DNA of 64,000 nt from Pyrinomonadaceae bacterium (GTDB lineage Bacteria; Acidobacteriota; Blastocatellia; Pyrinomonadales; Pyrinomonadaceae). The stretch spans positions 122,781-186,780 of the forward strand of contig JANWYH010000003.1 in assembly GCA_025054715.1 (NCBI GenBank). Direction: 5' to 3'. Positions 26,520 through 37,204 of this stretch are shown here, piece after piece. The stretch's first letter is position 1; each line of letters opens with the position of its first letter. Both the position numbers and the translations under genes were made by a program. The notes under the pieces were generated by a model. It made no database searches and was not told the DNA's origin. It was given only the letters and a program-made list of their open reading frames with translations.

Positions 26520-26533
26520 CCCTCCACAAGAAC

Positions 26534-27085
26534 TTATTTATCAGCAGAAGGGTATAAAACGTTTACAAAAGCATAAACCATCACTCCAGTTACAGATACA
26601 TACAGCCATATTGGGTAAGCATATTTTACAATCGCCTTGTGCTTTTCAAATTGATTTGTCAAAGCGAAAAACATTGCTCTCAAAACCAAAGGTAGGACAA
26701 CAAGCGAAAAAGCAACATGAGTGATCAAAGTAAAAAAGTAAACATATCTTACAAAACCTTCACCTGTAAATTTATTCGGCGGATTGGAAAGATGATAAAT
26801 CACGTAGAGAACCAAAAACAAAGCTCCTAAAACGAATGAAATGCTCATTGCCAAGCGGTGAAGCTTTACGTTTTTTCTTTTTATGAAGATCAAGCCAGCT
26901 ATAAGCGAGACCGTAGTTATGGAATTTATAAGTCCAATGACGTGTGGGATCGAACGCGTCCATTCGCCAAAATAAAACTTATTTTGTATCGAAAGAAGTA
27001 TTGCAACTACCACAGGCACGATCACAGAAATTACGTTTATCCATAGATTAGCTCTTTTACCTGTAAGCTCAAAGGTCCTTTGCAT
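26534..27085 (-). CDS. DUF420 membrane protein (CtaM/YozB-like)
   Basis: This 183-aa protein has about five hydrophobic helices and family features such as the HVIGLINSITTVSLIAGLIFI helix and LHRLAM. CtaM (YozB) is required for maturation of some haem-copper oxidases in Firmicutes, and DUF420 genes are common in oxidase clusters. It follows a COX3-like and a ctaB gene on the same strand, forming an oxidase-biogenesis operon. ATG 27085 lies 4 bp after the upstream stop and is preferred to a TTG at 27106. Confidence 0.88.
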   Translation of the reverse strand: MQRTFELTGKRANLWINVISVIVPVVVAILLSIQNKFYFGEWTRSIPHVIGLINSITTVSLIAGLIFIKRKNVKLHRLAMSISFVLGALFLVLYVIYHLSNPPNKFTGEGFVRYVYFFTLITHVAFSLVVLPLVLRAMFFALTNQFEKHKAIVKYAYPIWLYVSVTGVMVYAFVNVLYPSADK

Positions 27086-27089
27086 AATA

Positions 27090-27830
27090 CTATCTATAAA
27101 AGGCAAGAAGAAAGATTATAACAATCCAAAGCATGTCCATAGTGTGCCAATACCAACTTAAAACTGTAGCAGATGTTTTTCTTCTTAAAAGTTCTTCCGT
27201 ATTAAACGTCCTCTCCCAAGCTCTTAAAACAACATAACCAAGACCTAGGATGCCACCTAGGACATGAACAGCATGAACTATTGTTAAAATATAAAAAAGT
27301 CCGGCATAAGGATTACCCTGTACATAAACTCCTTCACGGAAAAGTTTTAACCATAATAACATTTGTGAGGCGATAAACATTGCCCCTAAAACGGTCGTTG
27401 CAAGCAGCCATCTTTTCGCACTTTCCTGATGGAATTCAATCCTTCTCTTGGCTTTTTCTATTGTAAAAGTGCTTGCAAGGATTAAAACAGTACTTATCCA
27501 AACCTGCAGAGGTAAATAAAAAGGTTTCCATTCAACGGTTCTATTGGTGGCCAGCACTAAATACGCGCTTATTAGACCGCTAAATGTCATCAAGACAACC
27601 ACCAACAAAAACCACATCATTATTTTTAGTTTTTTTGGCTTAAATCCTTCGATTTCGCTTGCTGGATTCTTATCATCGAAATTGTCTCCACCACCCCCAC
27701 TGCCGCCGCCTCCGCGGCCACGTTTGTTGTGCCCATCACTACCTCCACTTGTTATACTTGAAGAAAGCTTTTTGCGCTTTTTGAGCTTTTCTTCCTTTGC
27801 TGTTTCTACAGTTCCTATCTTAACTTCCAT
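27090..27830 (-). CDS. Cytochrome c oxidase subunit III-like protein with glycine-rich N-terminus
   Basis: The 246-aa protein carries five hydrophobic helices of the COX3 family (about 70-246) with HAVHVLGGILGLGYV and SWYWHTMDMLWIVIIFLLAF. Residues about 28-55 are a Gly/Ser/Asp low-complexity stretch. It is encoded apart from the main cox genes, between ctaB and DUF420, with 5- and 4-bp spacings. It may be a second subunit III or an assembly factor. The main-cluster subunit III is at 45949-46833, so this is a paralogue. Confidence 0.88.
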   Translation of the reverse strand: MEVKIGTVETAKEEKLKKRKKLSSSITSGGSDGHNKRGRGGGGSGGGGDNFDDKNPASEIEGFKPKKLKIMMWFLLVVVLMTFSGLISAYLVLATNRTVEWKPFYLPLQVWISTVLILASTFTIEKAKRRIEFHQESAKRWLLATTVLGAMFIASQMLLWLKLFREGVYVQGNPYAGLFYILTIVHAVHVLGGILGLGYVVLRAWERTFNTEELLRRKTSATVLSWYWHTMDMLWIVIIFLLAFYR

Positions 27831-27835
27831 AACTT

Positions 27836-28732
27836 CTAGCTATCTAAAACTATCAAAGCAAATACTATTGGTAAATAAACGACTGAAGCAATAAGCACCT
27901 GTCTTGCCGAAGCAATGGTTCTCTTTCTGGCCATTTGAATAGCAGAATAAAGAAAATATGCTCCTAACAACATAGATACAGTCAAATACAAACTGCCAAC
28001 CATCCCTACAAAAAATGGAACAACGCTTGTCACTAAAAGTAAAACGGTAAAAGCTAAAACCTGTAAAATCGTAACTTTCCCCTGCTTATCAATTACGGGT
28101 AGCATCTTTATTCCTGCTTTTTCATACTCGTCACGATACATCCAGGCAATTGCAAGAAAATGCGGAAACTGCCAGAAGAAAATAATAGAAAAAAGAATCC
28201 AAGCATGGATCGAAATTTCATTTGCTGCGGCTGTCCAGCCCATAAGTGGTGGCATCGCACCGGGAAAGGCACCTATCACGGTCGAAAATGTCGTAACTTT
28301 CTTAAGTGGAGTGTAAAGTAAGACATATCCCAGAATAACTAAAATTCCTAAAATGCCGGTTAGAAAATTAACAAAAGAAAAAAGAATGAGCTCTGCGAGA
28401 ATGCACAGGATAATCCCAAAAATTAAAGCTTCCCTTGCAGTCAATCTACCCGAAGGCAATGGACGCGATGCTGTTCTTTTCATTAGGCGATCACTTTCAC
28501 GCTCCACGAATTGATTAAGTGTCGCAGTCCCGAAGGCTAGAAACGTTATCCCCAACATGGACACAACAAATAAACTCAAATCAAATTGACCAGAGCCAAG
28601 ATAAAATCCTGCTGCTGCCGTCAAAACCAACATGAAAGCTATTCTAGGCTTTGTAAGCTCAAAATAAGCTTTCACTTTGTCAGAAAAAGCTACATCCCGA
28701 GTTCGATTCACTTCGATAGCCAATTCTTCCAT
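27836..28732 (-). CDS. ctaB: Protohaem IX farnesyltransferase
   Basis: The 298-aa UbiA-family prenyltransferase makes haem O from haem B for the oxidase active site. Visible are the Asp-rich segment ATLNQFVERESDRLMKRT, RPLPSGRL, about eight transmembrane helices and WQFPHFLAIAWMYRDEYEKA (second Asp-type motif). It is the first gene of the ctaB / COX3-like / DUF420 operon. It sits about 17 kb from the oxidase genes it would serve. No ctaA (haem A synthase) is in the window. Confidence 0.95.
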   Translation of the reverse strand: MEELAIEVNRTRDVAFSDKVKAYFELTKPRIAFMLVLTAAAGFYLGSGQFDLSLFVVSMLGITFLAFGTATLNQFVERESDRLMKRTASRPLPSGRLTAREALIFGIILCILAELILFSFVNFLTGILGILVILGYVLLYTPLKKVTTFSTVIGAFPGAMPPLMGWTAAANEISIHAWILFSIIFFWQFPHFLAIAWMYRDEYEKAGIKMLPVIDKQGKVTILQVLAFTVLLLVTSVVPFFVGMVGSLYLTVSMLLGAYFLYSAIQMARKRTIASARQVLIASVVYLPIVFALIVLDS

Positions 28733-28879
28733 CTCTTATAGGATAATCTTTCAAGAAGATAATGTTCAAATTTTCTCAGTAAAGTATTTCTTTTTTGCTT
28801 AATTCACCCAACTAATAAGTCAGAAAACTTCGGATCACTTATGAGATAAGATTTAGAGAATCGGTTTGATTGAGAATCT

Positions 28880-29749
28880 CTAAGAAAATTGGGCAAAAGC
28901 ACTCTGAATCTTAAACGAAATATCAACTGCCCTTACCGAATGAGTCAACTTACCAACCGAGATCAAATCTACGCCTGCTTCTGCATAACTTCTTGCATTT
29001 TCTAAAGTAATACCACCTGAAGCTTCTATCAGAACATCAGGATTGAGCGAGCGAGCCATCTCGACGAGCTTTTTTACCTCCTCTGGTGTCTGATTATCAA
29101 TCAAGATTGCATCTGCTCCGGCTTCTATAGCCTCTCTAAGCTGTGCCCAGTTTGATATTTCAACTTCGATTTTGTGAAGATGTCCAACAGAGGCTTTTGC
29201 TGCTTCAACAGCTCGCTTTATGCCGCCTGCGAGAGCAATGTGATTATCCTTTATAAGAACACCGTCGTCTAAACCCAAACGATGATTCTTCCCTCCTCCA
29301 ACCGTGACCGCATATTTTTCTAGCATTCTCAATCCAGGTGTAGTCTTTCTAGTGTCAACTATCCTCGCATTAGTGCCTTCCACGGCTTTGACATATTGGC
29401 GAGTCATAGTTGCAATCCCAGATAATCTTTGCAAAAGGTTAAGTGCTGTTCTCTCTCCAGCCAGCAAAATATCGGCGTATCCTTTTTTAACAGCAAAGCA
29501 AATGCCTGAATGAACCTCATCTCCATCATGATAACTAGTTTCAAGCGGTGCAGAGTCCGGATCCAGACTCATAAAAACGGCTTCAGCTATTTCTAACCCA
29601 CAAAGAACAAGATTTTCTTTAGCCAAGAAAAATCCTACACTTTTAGTGTTAGGAGGGACACAAGCTTGAGTTGTTATGTCACCTCTACCTATATCTTCGG
29701 CTAAAAACTCACCGATCTGAGCTAAAAGATTTCCGTTATCTAGCCTCAC
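28880..29749 (-). CDS. nadC: Nicotinate-nucleotide pyrophosphorylase (carboxylating)
   Basis: The 289-aa enzyme converts quinolinate and PRPP to nicotinate mononucleotide in NAD synthesis. Signatures: EDIGRGDITT, ERTALNLLQRLSGIAT, VDTRKTTPGLRMLEKYAV, GGGKNHRLGLDDGVLIKDNH and EASGGI. The GTG start overlaps the valS stop (GTGA), indicating coupled translation with valS. An imperfect stem-loop (TTAGAGA/TCTCTAA, 28853-28883) covers the stop codon. No nadA or nadB is nearby. Confidence 0.96.
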   Translation of the reverse strand: MRLDNGNLLAQIGEFLAEDIGRGDITTQACVPPNTKSVGFFLAKENLVLCGLEIAEAVFMSLDPDSAPLETSYHDGDEVHSGICFAVKKGYADILLAGERTALNLLQRLSGIATMTRQYVKAVEGTNARIVDTRKTTPGLRMLEKYAVTVGGGKNHRLGLDDGVLIKDNHIALAGGIKRAVEAAKASVGHLHKIEVEISNWAQLREAIEAGADAILIDNQTPEEVKKLVEMARSLNPDVLIEASGGITLENARSYAEAGVDLISVGKLTHSVRAVDISFKIQSAFAQFS

Positions 29750-32457
29750 TTCAAAGCTTCTAGGTTTTGCCTTAAAGCCTTTATCTTCGCCTCTAGCTCT
29801 GCAAATTGAGAACGAGCTTGCTCAACTTTTTCAACCGGTGCCTTTTCCACAAAATTCGCGTTTTCTAGTTGCGCCCTCAATCGCTCGTATTCATTTTGGT
29901 ACTTTTTGAGCTGATTTTCCAGTCTCATAATCTCCTTCTGAAAGTCTATCAAACCCTCAAGTGGAACGGCTATTTCCGCATCCGCAGTAACAGCGCGTGC
30001 CGAGGCCTTCGGAGTATTAGCAAGTGTTTCCAAAAATATGAGCTTTTCGGCTCTTGCTAATTTAAGAATTTGGGCTTGATTTTCTTCAAAAACTTTCCGA
30101 TTCTCTGAAGCTGTAGCAATATGAACTACAACTCTATCAGATGGTTTTATCTGCATTTCAGCCCGTATGTTACGCACTTTTGAAATAAGTTCTATAATCA
30201 TTTGCATCTGCCTTTCCGCAGACTCGTCAATCAACTCCTCGTTGCCTTTAGGATAATCAGCCAGCATTATGGTAGCCTCAGCCGATTTATAGGCAGGATT
30301 GTGAAGTTTATTGGAAGTTCCGGGCAACATTTGCCATATTTCTTCAGTTATGAAAGGCATGAAAGGATGCAGAAGCCTTAAGGATTGCTCAAGAACAGAA
30401 AGAAGACGACTTCTTACAACCCTTTGCTTATCGGTTGAACCGTCGTTTCCACCGGAAATTTCGTCTTTGACAAATTCTATATACCAATCACAGAAATCAT
30501 GCCAGAAAAAGTGATAAAGAAGCGAAACAGCTTCGTGAAATTCGTATTTATCGAGCGATTCGTTAACCTTAATTGCTATTTTGTTTAACCTTGAAATTAT
30601 CCACCTATCTGCAATGCTTGCTCCGTCTTCAAGCCTTAAAGATTCAGAATTTACTTCAGCACCGTTGCTATTCATCAGGCAAAAGCGAGATGCATTCCAG
30701 ATTTTGTTTGCAAAGTTGCGATAAGTTTCAATTAGCTTATCGCTCCAACGGATGTCAGCACCAGTTGCTATCGCTGCAAGATAGATTCTTGTCGCATCAA
30801 CACCGTATTTATCAAACATTTCAAGCGGGTCAACACCATTACCTCGTGATTTTGACATGGGTTTACCATCCCGCCCCAAGACCGTTCCAGTAACTAACAC
30901 ATCTTCAAAAGGCTTTTTGCCAACAAACTTCAGCGTTGTCATCACCATCCTTGAAACCCAAAGGAAAATAATGTCTCTACCCGTAACCAAAACATCCGTC
31001 GGAAGAAATGTTCTAAGATCCTCTGTTTCAGTAACTTCTCCGTTCCAGCCAAAAACCGAAAACGCCCAAAGTGCAGAAGAAAACCATGTATCTAAAACAT
31101 CTTCTTCTTGAGTAAGCTCTTTAGTGCCAGCCTTTTCAGCAGCTTCTTCAAATGTTCGCGCTACATAAACATTTCCTTTTTTGTCATACCAAGCCGGTAT
31201 TTGATGACCCCACCATAGCTGCCTTGAAACTGTCCAATCCTTTATATTTTCAAGCCAATTTATGTAAACCTTTCTGTGAGGATTTTCTGGAATGAAGCGA
31301 GGAGAATTTTCATTCTTCATAAGGTTAAGGGCAAGATCGCGCATCTCGTCCATTTTGACAAACCATTGCTCTGACAAAAAAGGCTCAATAACAGTTTTAC
31401 AACGCTCGCAGACTGGGAGTGGAGTTTCATGCGGTTCTACTTTCTCCAAAAGACCTAGCTCTTCAAACTTTGCTACTACCTTCTTTCTAGCTTCAAATCT
31501 ATCTAGACCAACAAATTCCGTGCCCGCCGTCTTATTCATTGTTGCATCCTCGTTCATTACAAGAAGCTGAGGAAGATTGTGTCGCAATCCAATTTCGTAA
31601 TCATTCGGATCGTGCGCAGGCGTAACTTTTACCGCTCCAGTTCCAAACTCGGGGTCAACATATTCGTCCGCGACAACAGGAATTTCTCTTCCCGTAAGAG
31701 GTAAGACCACGACCTTGCCAACAAGATGCTTGTATCTCTCGTCATTCGGGTTGACGGCCACCGCCGTATCACCGAGCATTGTTTCAGGACGTGTTGTTGC
31801 AACGGTGATTTTTTCGTTGGAATCTTTTATCGGATATTGCAAATAATAAAGCTTTCCGTTTTTATCGGTTTCTTCTCTTACTTCCAGATCAGACAGCACA
31901 GTTTTGTCTTTCGGACACCAGTTTACTATTCTTTTTCCGCGATAAACCCAACCTTCTTCATACAACCTAACAAACACCTCACGGACGGCACGCGATAAAC
32001 TTTCATCCATTGTAAAGCGAAAGCGAGTCCAATCAACCGATGCTCCTTCGCGCCGCATTTGCAACAAAATTTCGTTCCCGTATTTTTCTTTCCACGCCCA
32101 AGCCCTTTTCAAAAATTCTTCTCTGCCTATCTCTTGCGGAGTTTTACCTTCTTCTACACGAAGTTGCTCAACCACTTTTCTCTGAACTGATATACCGGCA
32201 TGATCTGTTCCTGGAAGCCATAGCGTTCTGTATCCTTGCATTCTCTTTCTTCGGCAAAGAACATCCATCAAGGTATGCTGAAGAGCGTGCCCCATGTGAA
32301 GCGAGCCCGTGACGTTAGGCGGCGGGATAACTACCGAATACTTGGGAGCAGCAGGATTTTCGTTTATTTCCGGCTTGAAACAACCTATTCTTTCCCATCT
32401 ATCGTAATGCTTGCTTTCAGCTTCCTGCGGATTATAAGCCTTCGGTATCTCCATCAT
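29746..32457 (-). CDS. valS: Valyl-tRNA synthetase
   Basis: The 903-aa class Ia synthetase has the HMGH motif in PPNVTGSLHMGHALQHT, the editing (CP1) domain with TTRPETMLGDTAV, a KMSKS variant in KPMSKSRGN, an anticodon-binding domain (about 620-770) and the C-terminal coiled-coil arm (about 835-903) that contacts tRNA. Two adjacent ATGs open the frame, and the first is used here. It is followed by nadC in a 4-bp overlap. Confidence 0.97.
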   Translation of the reverse strand: MMEIPKAYNPQEAESKHYDRWERIGCFKPEINENPAAPKYSVVIPPPNVTGSLHMGHALQHTLMDVLCRRKRMQGYRTLWLPGTDHAGISVQRKVVEQLRVEEGKTPQEIGREEFLKRAWAWKEKYGNEILLQMRREGASVDWTRFRFTMDESLSRAVREVFVRLYEEGWVYRGKRIVNWCPKDKTVLSDLEVREETDKNGKLYYLQYPIKDSNEKITVATTRPETMLGDTAVAVNPNDERYKHLVGKVVVLPLTGREIPVVADEYVDPEFGTGAVKVTPAHDPNDYEIGLRHNLPQLLVMNEDATMNKTAGTEFVGLDRFEARKKVVAKFEELGLLEKVEPHETPLPVCERCKTVIEPFLSEQWFVKMDEMRDLALNLMKNENSPRFIPENPHRKVYINWLENIKDWTVSRQLWWGHQIPAWYDKKGNVYVARTFEEAAEKAGTKELTQEEDVLDTWFSSALWAFSVFGWNGEVTETEDLRTFLPTDVLVTGRDIIFLWVSRMVMTTLKFVGKKPFEDVLVTGTVLGRDGKPMSKSRGNGVDPLEMFDKYGVDATRIYLAAIATGADIRWSDKLIETYRNFANKIWNASRFCLMNSNGAEVNSESLRLEDGASIADRWIISRLNKIAIKVNESLDKYEFHEAVSLLYHFFWHDFCDWYIEFVKDEISGGNDGSTDKQRVVRSRLLSVLEQSLRLLHPFMPFITEEIWQMLPGTSNKLHNPAYKSAEATIMLADYPKGNEELIDESAERQMQMIIELISKVRNIRAEMQIKPSDRVVVHIATASENRKVFEENQAQILKLARAEKLIFLETLANTPKASARAVTADAEIAVPLEGLIDFQKEIMRLENQLKKYQNEYERLRAQLENANFVEKAPVEKVEQARSQFAELEAKIKALRQNLEALK

Positions 32458-32492
32458 AGGAAACTACAAAAATCAATGATAAAACAAAATCA

Positions 32493-34252
<1,760 letters not shown>

Positions 34253-34350
34253 CTAGGTTTGTCTCAAATGAAAAATTTTTCTAAAATTCAAGTTTTGCTT
34301 TACAAAAAAGCAAAATACAAATTTAGCAGTAATTTCCGGAAAATACCAAC

Positions 34351-35241
34351 ATGAACGAGAGAAACAAAAAAATACGAAAAGCAGTCTTCCCGGCAGCAGG
34401 ACTTGGAACTAGGTTTTTACCTGCAACAAAAGCATCCCCAAAAGAGATGCTTCCGTTAGTTGATAAACCCCTAATTCAGTACTCAGTAGAAGAAGCCGTA
34501 GATTGTGGAGTAGAGTCCATTTTGATAATCACCGGACGCGATAAAACGGCGATCGAAGATCACTTCGATATATCCTTCGAGCTTGAGCAAGTGCTTCTTG
34601 AACGTGGCAAAACCGAAATGTTTGAACTCGTCCGAAGAGTCTCAGAACTTGCAAAAATAAGCTATACTAGACAAAAACAAGCCTTAGGACTCGGACACGC
34701 AATCTATCAAGCACGCGATTTTGTAAACAACGAGCCTTTCGCTGTCTTGTTAGCAGATGATGTGGTTGACGCACCTAGAAAATCAGCCCTTCAACAATTG
34801 ATCGATGTTTACGAAAAATATTCTGCTCCCGTAATTGCGACAATGCGCGTTCAAGGAGAAGCAATATCACGTTTCGGCGTAATTGATGCCGAACAAGTAG
34901 AAGAACGCGTTTTCCTTATTAAAGACATGATTGAAAAACCAAAACTTGAAGAAGCGCCATCAGACCTTGCAATCGTCGGAAGATATATCTTCACGCCGGA
35001 CATCTTCGAAGCTATCGAAAGAACTGAAAAAGGTGCTGGCGGCGAGATTCAAATAACCGACGCAATGCGCTTGATGGTAAAGGAAGGCAAAACCTTTTAC
35101 GCTGTTGAACTAGAAGGAACACGCCATGACGCAGGCGATAAGCTAGGATTTCTCATCGCAACAGTTGAGTATGCTCTCAAACATGAAGAACTTGCAGAAG
35201 ACTTCAAAAATTATCTAAAATCTTTACAAACAAGACTATAA
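34351..35241 (+). CDS. galU: UTP-glucose-1-phosphate uridylyltransferase
   Basis: The 296-aa nucleotidyltransferase makes UDP-glucose for envelope polysaccharides. Signatures: GLGTRFLPATKASPKEMLP, VDKPLIQYSVEEA, LGLGHAIYQA, VLLADDV and GTRHDAGDKLGFL. It starts a plus-strand run leading to Mpo1-like, lipoprotein and pyrF genes. The upstream gap holds a TTTTGCTTT/AAAGCAAAA hairpin but no convincing promoter. Confidence 0.95.
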   Translation: MNERNKKIRKAVFPAAGLGTRFLPATKASPKEMLPLVDKPLIQYSVEEAVDCGVESILIITGRDKTAIEDHFDISFELEQVLLERGKTEMFELVRRVSELAKISYTRQKQALGLGHAIYQARDFVNNEPFAVLLADDVVDAPRKSALQQLIDVYEKYSAPVIATMRVQGEAISRFGVIDAEQVEERVFLIKDMIEKPKLEEAPSDLAIVGRYIFTPDIFEAIERTEKGAGGEIQITDAMRLMVKEGKTFYAVELEGTRHDAGDKLGFLIATVEYALKHEELAEDFKNYLKSLQTRL

Positions 35242-35255
35242 AGGAGCGAGACTTT

Positions 35256-35558
35256 ATGGTAATGGGCGGAAGAAGTTGGGATGATTGGATCGAGGAATAC
35301 TCGCAAGGTCATCAAAACAAATGGAATCAGCTTACACACAAATTCGGTATTCCCATGATCGCCATATCACTGCTTTTGGTGATCCCGAGTTTTTTTATTG
35401 CAGGATTGTGGAAAGTTGCCTTATTTCTTTTCGTTTTCGGTTGGATTCTGCAGTTTGTTGGTCATGCTATTGAAAGAAAACCACCAGAATTCTTCAAAGA
35501 TTGGCGTTTTCTTTTGGTTGGACTTCGTTGGTGGTTTGCGAAAACCTTGAAACGATAG
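35256..35558 (+). CDS. Mpo1-like (DUF962) membrane protein
   Basis: The 100-aa protein has two hydrophobic helices (about 33-72) and the DUF962 pattern: YSQGHQNKWNQLTHKFGIPM with the conserved His residues, then QFVGHAIERKPPEF. Yeast Mpo1 is an Fe(II)-dependent dioxygenase that alpha-oxidises 2-hydroxy fatty acids. The bacterial homologue keeps the His-rich core, so lipid oxidation is possible but unproven. AAAGGAG lies 9 nt before the ATG and right after the galU stop. Confidence 0.85.
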   Translation: MVMGGRSWDDWIEEYSQGHQNKWNQLTHKFGIPMIAISLLLVIPSFFIAGLWKVALFLFVFGWILQFVGHAIERKPPEFFKDWRFLLVGLRWWFAKTLKR

Positions 35559-35594
35559 TTGAATAATTCCTCAAAATTAGTCAAAATTTCGAGT

Positions 35595-36182
35595 ATGAAG
35601 CTCGAAAAATTGATTCTTTCTGTTTTCATAAGTGCGATTTTTCTGTCAGCCTGTAACAGCACCAACACGCCTCAAACCCAGCAGACAAGCGTAAACAAAA
35701 AGGATGAAACTAAGCTACCGGAAGGTTTTGGAAATGCAAATGTCGAACAAACCAAAATCCCAGAAGAAGGTCAACAACAACCTGAACAGAAAAGTCTTAT
35801 TGAGTTAAAAGAAGAAGAAAAACGCAAGTTTGCCCTTAAAGCCCAGCAAAATCCTGTTCCTATTGATATATCTAAACAAGCAAAAACCCGACTTTCAGAT
35901 GGCTCTGAGTATTGGGCTATTCTGGATGAAAAAGGCGTTACAGAAACGCGTGAGTTTAAGAATCATCCGCAACTAGCGAAAATCGAAAAATTTACTCAAG
36001 GCAAAAATTCAACCGTTAAAGCTTATCTTAAAGACGGAAGAGTCCTTCAAATTCCGGCTAACAAAATTCGTGATTTTGCACAAGATACAGCTGAGCAAAT
36101 ACTGATGGCTGCTGGTATAAAAACAGTTACTAAACCTGTTGAGAATCAAACTAAAGAAAGAAAGGAAGAGTCAAAGCAGTGA
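35595..36182 (+). CDS. Hypothetical lipoprotein
   Basis: This 195-aa protein has a lipoprotein signal (LILSVFISAIFLSAC, lipobox LSAC with Cys20). A Gln/Glu-rich linker follows, then a region at about 85-190 including RLSDGSEYWAILDEKGVTET and VKAYLKDGRVLQIPANKI, which looks like two beta-type repeats. I do not recognise the family. ATG 35595 is preferred to a TTG at 35559 because it gives the lipoprotein signal directly. The stop overlaps the next gene's ATG by 1 bp. Confidence 0.8.
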   Translation: MKLEKLILSVFISAIFLSACNSTNTPQTQQTSVNKKDETKLPEGFGNANVEQTKIPEEGQQQPEQKSLIELKEEEKRKFALKAQQNPVPIDISKQAKTRLSDGSEYWAILDEKGVTETREFKNHPQLAKIEKFTQGKNSTVKAYLKDGRVLQIPANKIRDFAQDTAEQILMAAGIKTVTKPVENQTKERKEESKQ

Positions 36183-36466
36183 TGGACAAATTTACGATAA
36201 TATGCCCGCATTGCGAAGCCGTGCTGATTATTGACGCAAAAAGCGGAGCTATACTTTCACACGAAGAGAAGCAAAAACCTGTAACCTCTTTTGAAGAATT
36301 ACAAGCACAAGCAGAAAAACAAAAACTCCTTCGAGAACAACTCTTCGCACAAGAAATGGCTTCTTTGAAAGAAAGAGAAAGAATTTTAGAAGAAAAATTC
36401 AAAGAAGCGATGAAAAAAGCTGAAGAAAAGGAAGAAATAATAAAGAATCCTCTCGACTTAGATTAA
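36182..36466 (+). CDS. Small zinc-ribbon coiled-coil protein
   Basis: The 94-aa protein begins with a single CPHC knuckle (MDKFTIICPHCEAVLIID) followed by a highly charged coiled coil (about 35-90). One CxxC is only half a zinc ribbon, so zinc binding would need dimerisation. It overlaps the upstream lipoprotein gene by 1 bp (TGATG) and precedes pyrF by 24 bp. No family recognised. A GTG one codon upstream is an alternative start. Confidence 0.7.
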   Translation: MDKFTIICPHCEAVLIIDAKSGAILSHEEKQKPVTSFEELQAQAEKQKLLREQLFAQEMASLKERERILEEKFKEAMKKAEEKEEIIKNPLDLD

Positions 36467-36490
36467 AACCTCAAAGGAGAAAGCAAATTA

Positions 36491-37204
36491 GTGAAAGAAA
36501 GGTTGATGCTCGCACTCGACACATCCTCCGAAAAAGAAGCTTTGAATTTAGCAAAGGAGCTTAAATCGCATGTTGGAGCATTTAAAATAGGACTACAGCT
36601 TTTTCTCTCAGCTGGGAATAGGTTTGTTGAGAAATTAGTTAGCGAAGACTTAAAAATCTTCCTTGACCTTAAATTACACGACATACCGAATACTACCTCG
36701 AAGGCAGCAATTGAAATCACAAAACTAGGCGTCTGGATGTTTAACTTGCACGCAATCGGTGGTTTCGAGATGATGCAACGCACTGTCGAAGCAGTCGCCG
36801 AATTTTCTCAATCCACAAACTTACAAAAACCTAAAATCATAGCTGTAACAGTCTTAACAAGCATGAATCAGAAAAACTTAGAAGATGTAGGAATATCCGA
36901 AAGCATTACTTCCGAAGTAATTAAACTATCAAAATTAGCTCTGCGCGCTGGGCTTGATGGCGTTGTAGCTTCAGCTCAAGAAGCTGCCCAGATAAAAAAC
37001 GCTACCAAAAAAGAATTTATGGTAGTTACTCCAGGAATCCGACCTAGTTTTGAAACATCCGATGATCAAAGACGTGTAATGAGTCCGAAAGATGCAATAA
37101 GAAACGGTGCTGATTTTATCGTTGTAGGTCGTCCCATTTTACGGGCACAAAATAAGATTGAAGCAATTGAAAAAATCTTGGAAGAAATAGAAGAAACTCA
37201 ATGA
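36491..37204 (+). CDS. pyrF: Orotidine 5'-phosphate decarboxylase
   Basis: This 237-aa TIM-barrel enzyme makes UMP. Signatures: LALDTSS, FKIGLQLFLSAG, IFLDLKLHDIPNT (catalytic Lys-Asp), VTVLTSM, TPGIRP and GADFIVVGRPI. The GTG at 36491 is used because AAAGGAG precedes it at about 12 nt; an ATG at 36506 is the alternative. The stop overlaps the next start in ATGA. Confidence 0.95.
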   Translation: MKERLMLALDTSSEKEALNLAKELKSHVGAFKIGLQLFLSAGNRFVEKLVSEDLKIFLDLKLHDIPNTTSKAAIEITKLGVWMFNLHAIGGFEMMQRTVEAVAEFSQSTNLQKPKIIAVTVLTSMNQKNLEDVGISESITSEVIKLSKLALRAGLDGVVASAQEAAQIKNATKKEFMVVTPGIRPSFETSDDQRRVMSPKDAIRNGADFIVVGRPILRAQNKIEAIEKILEEIEETQ

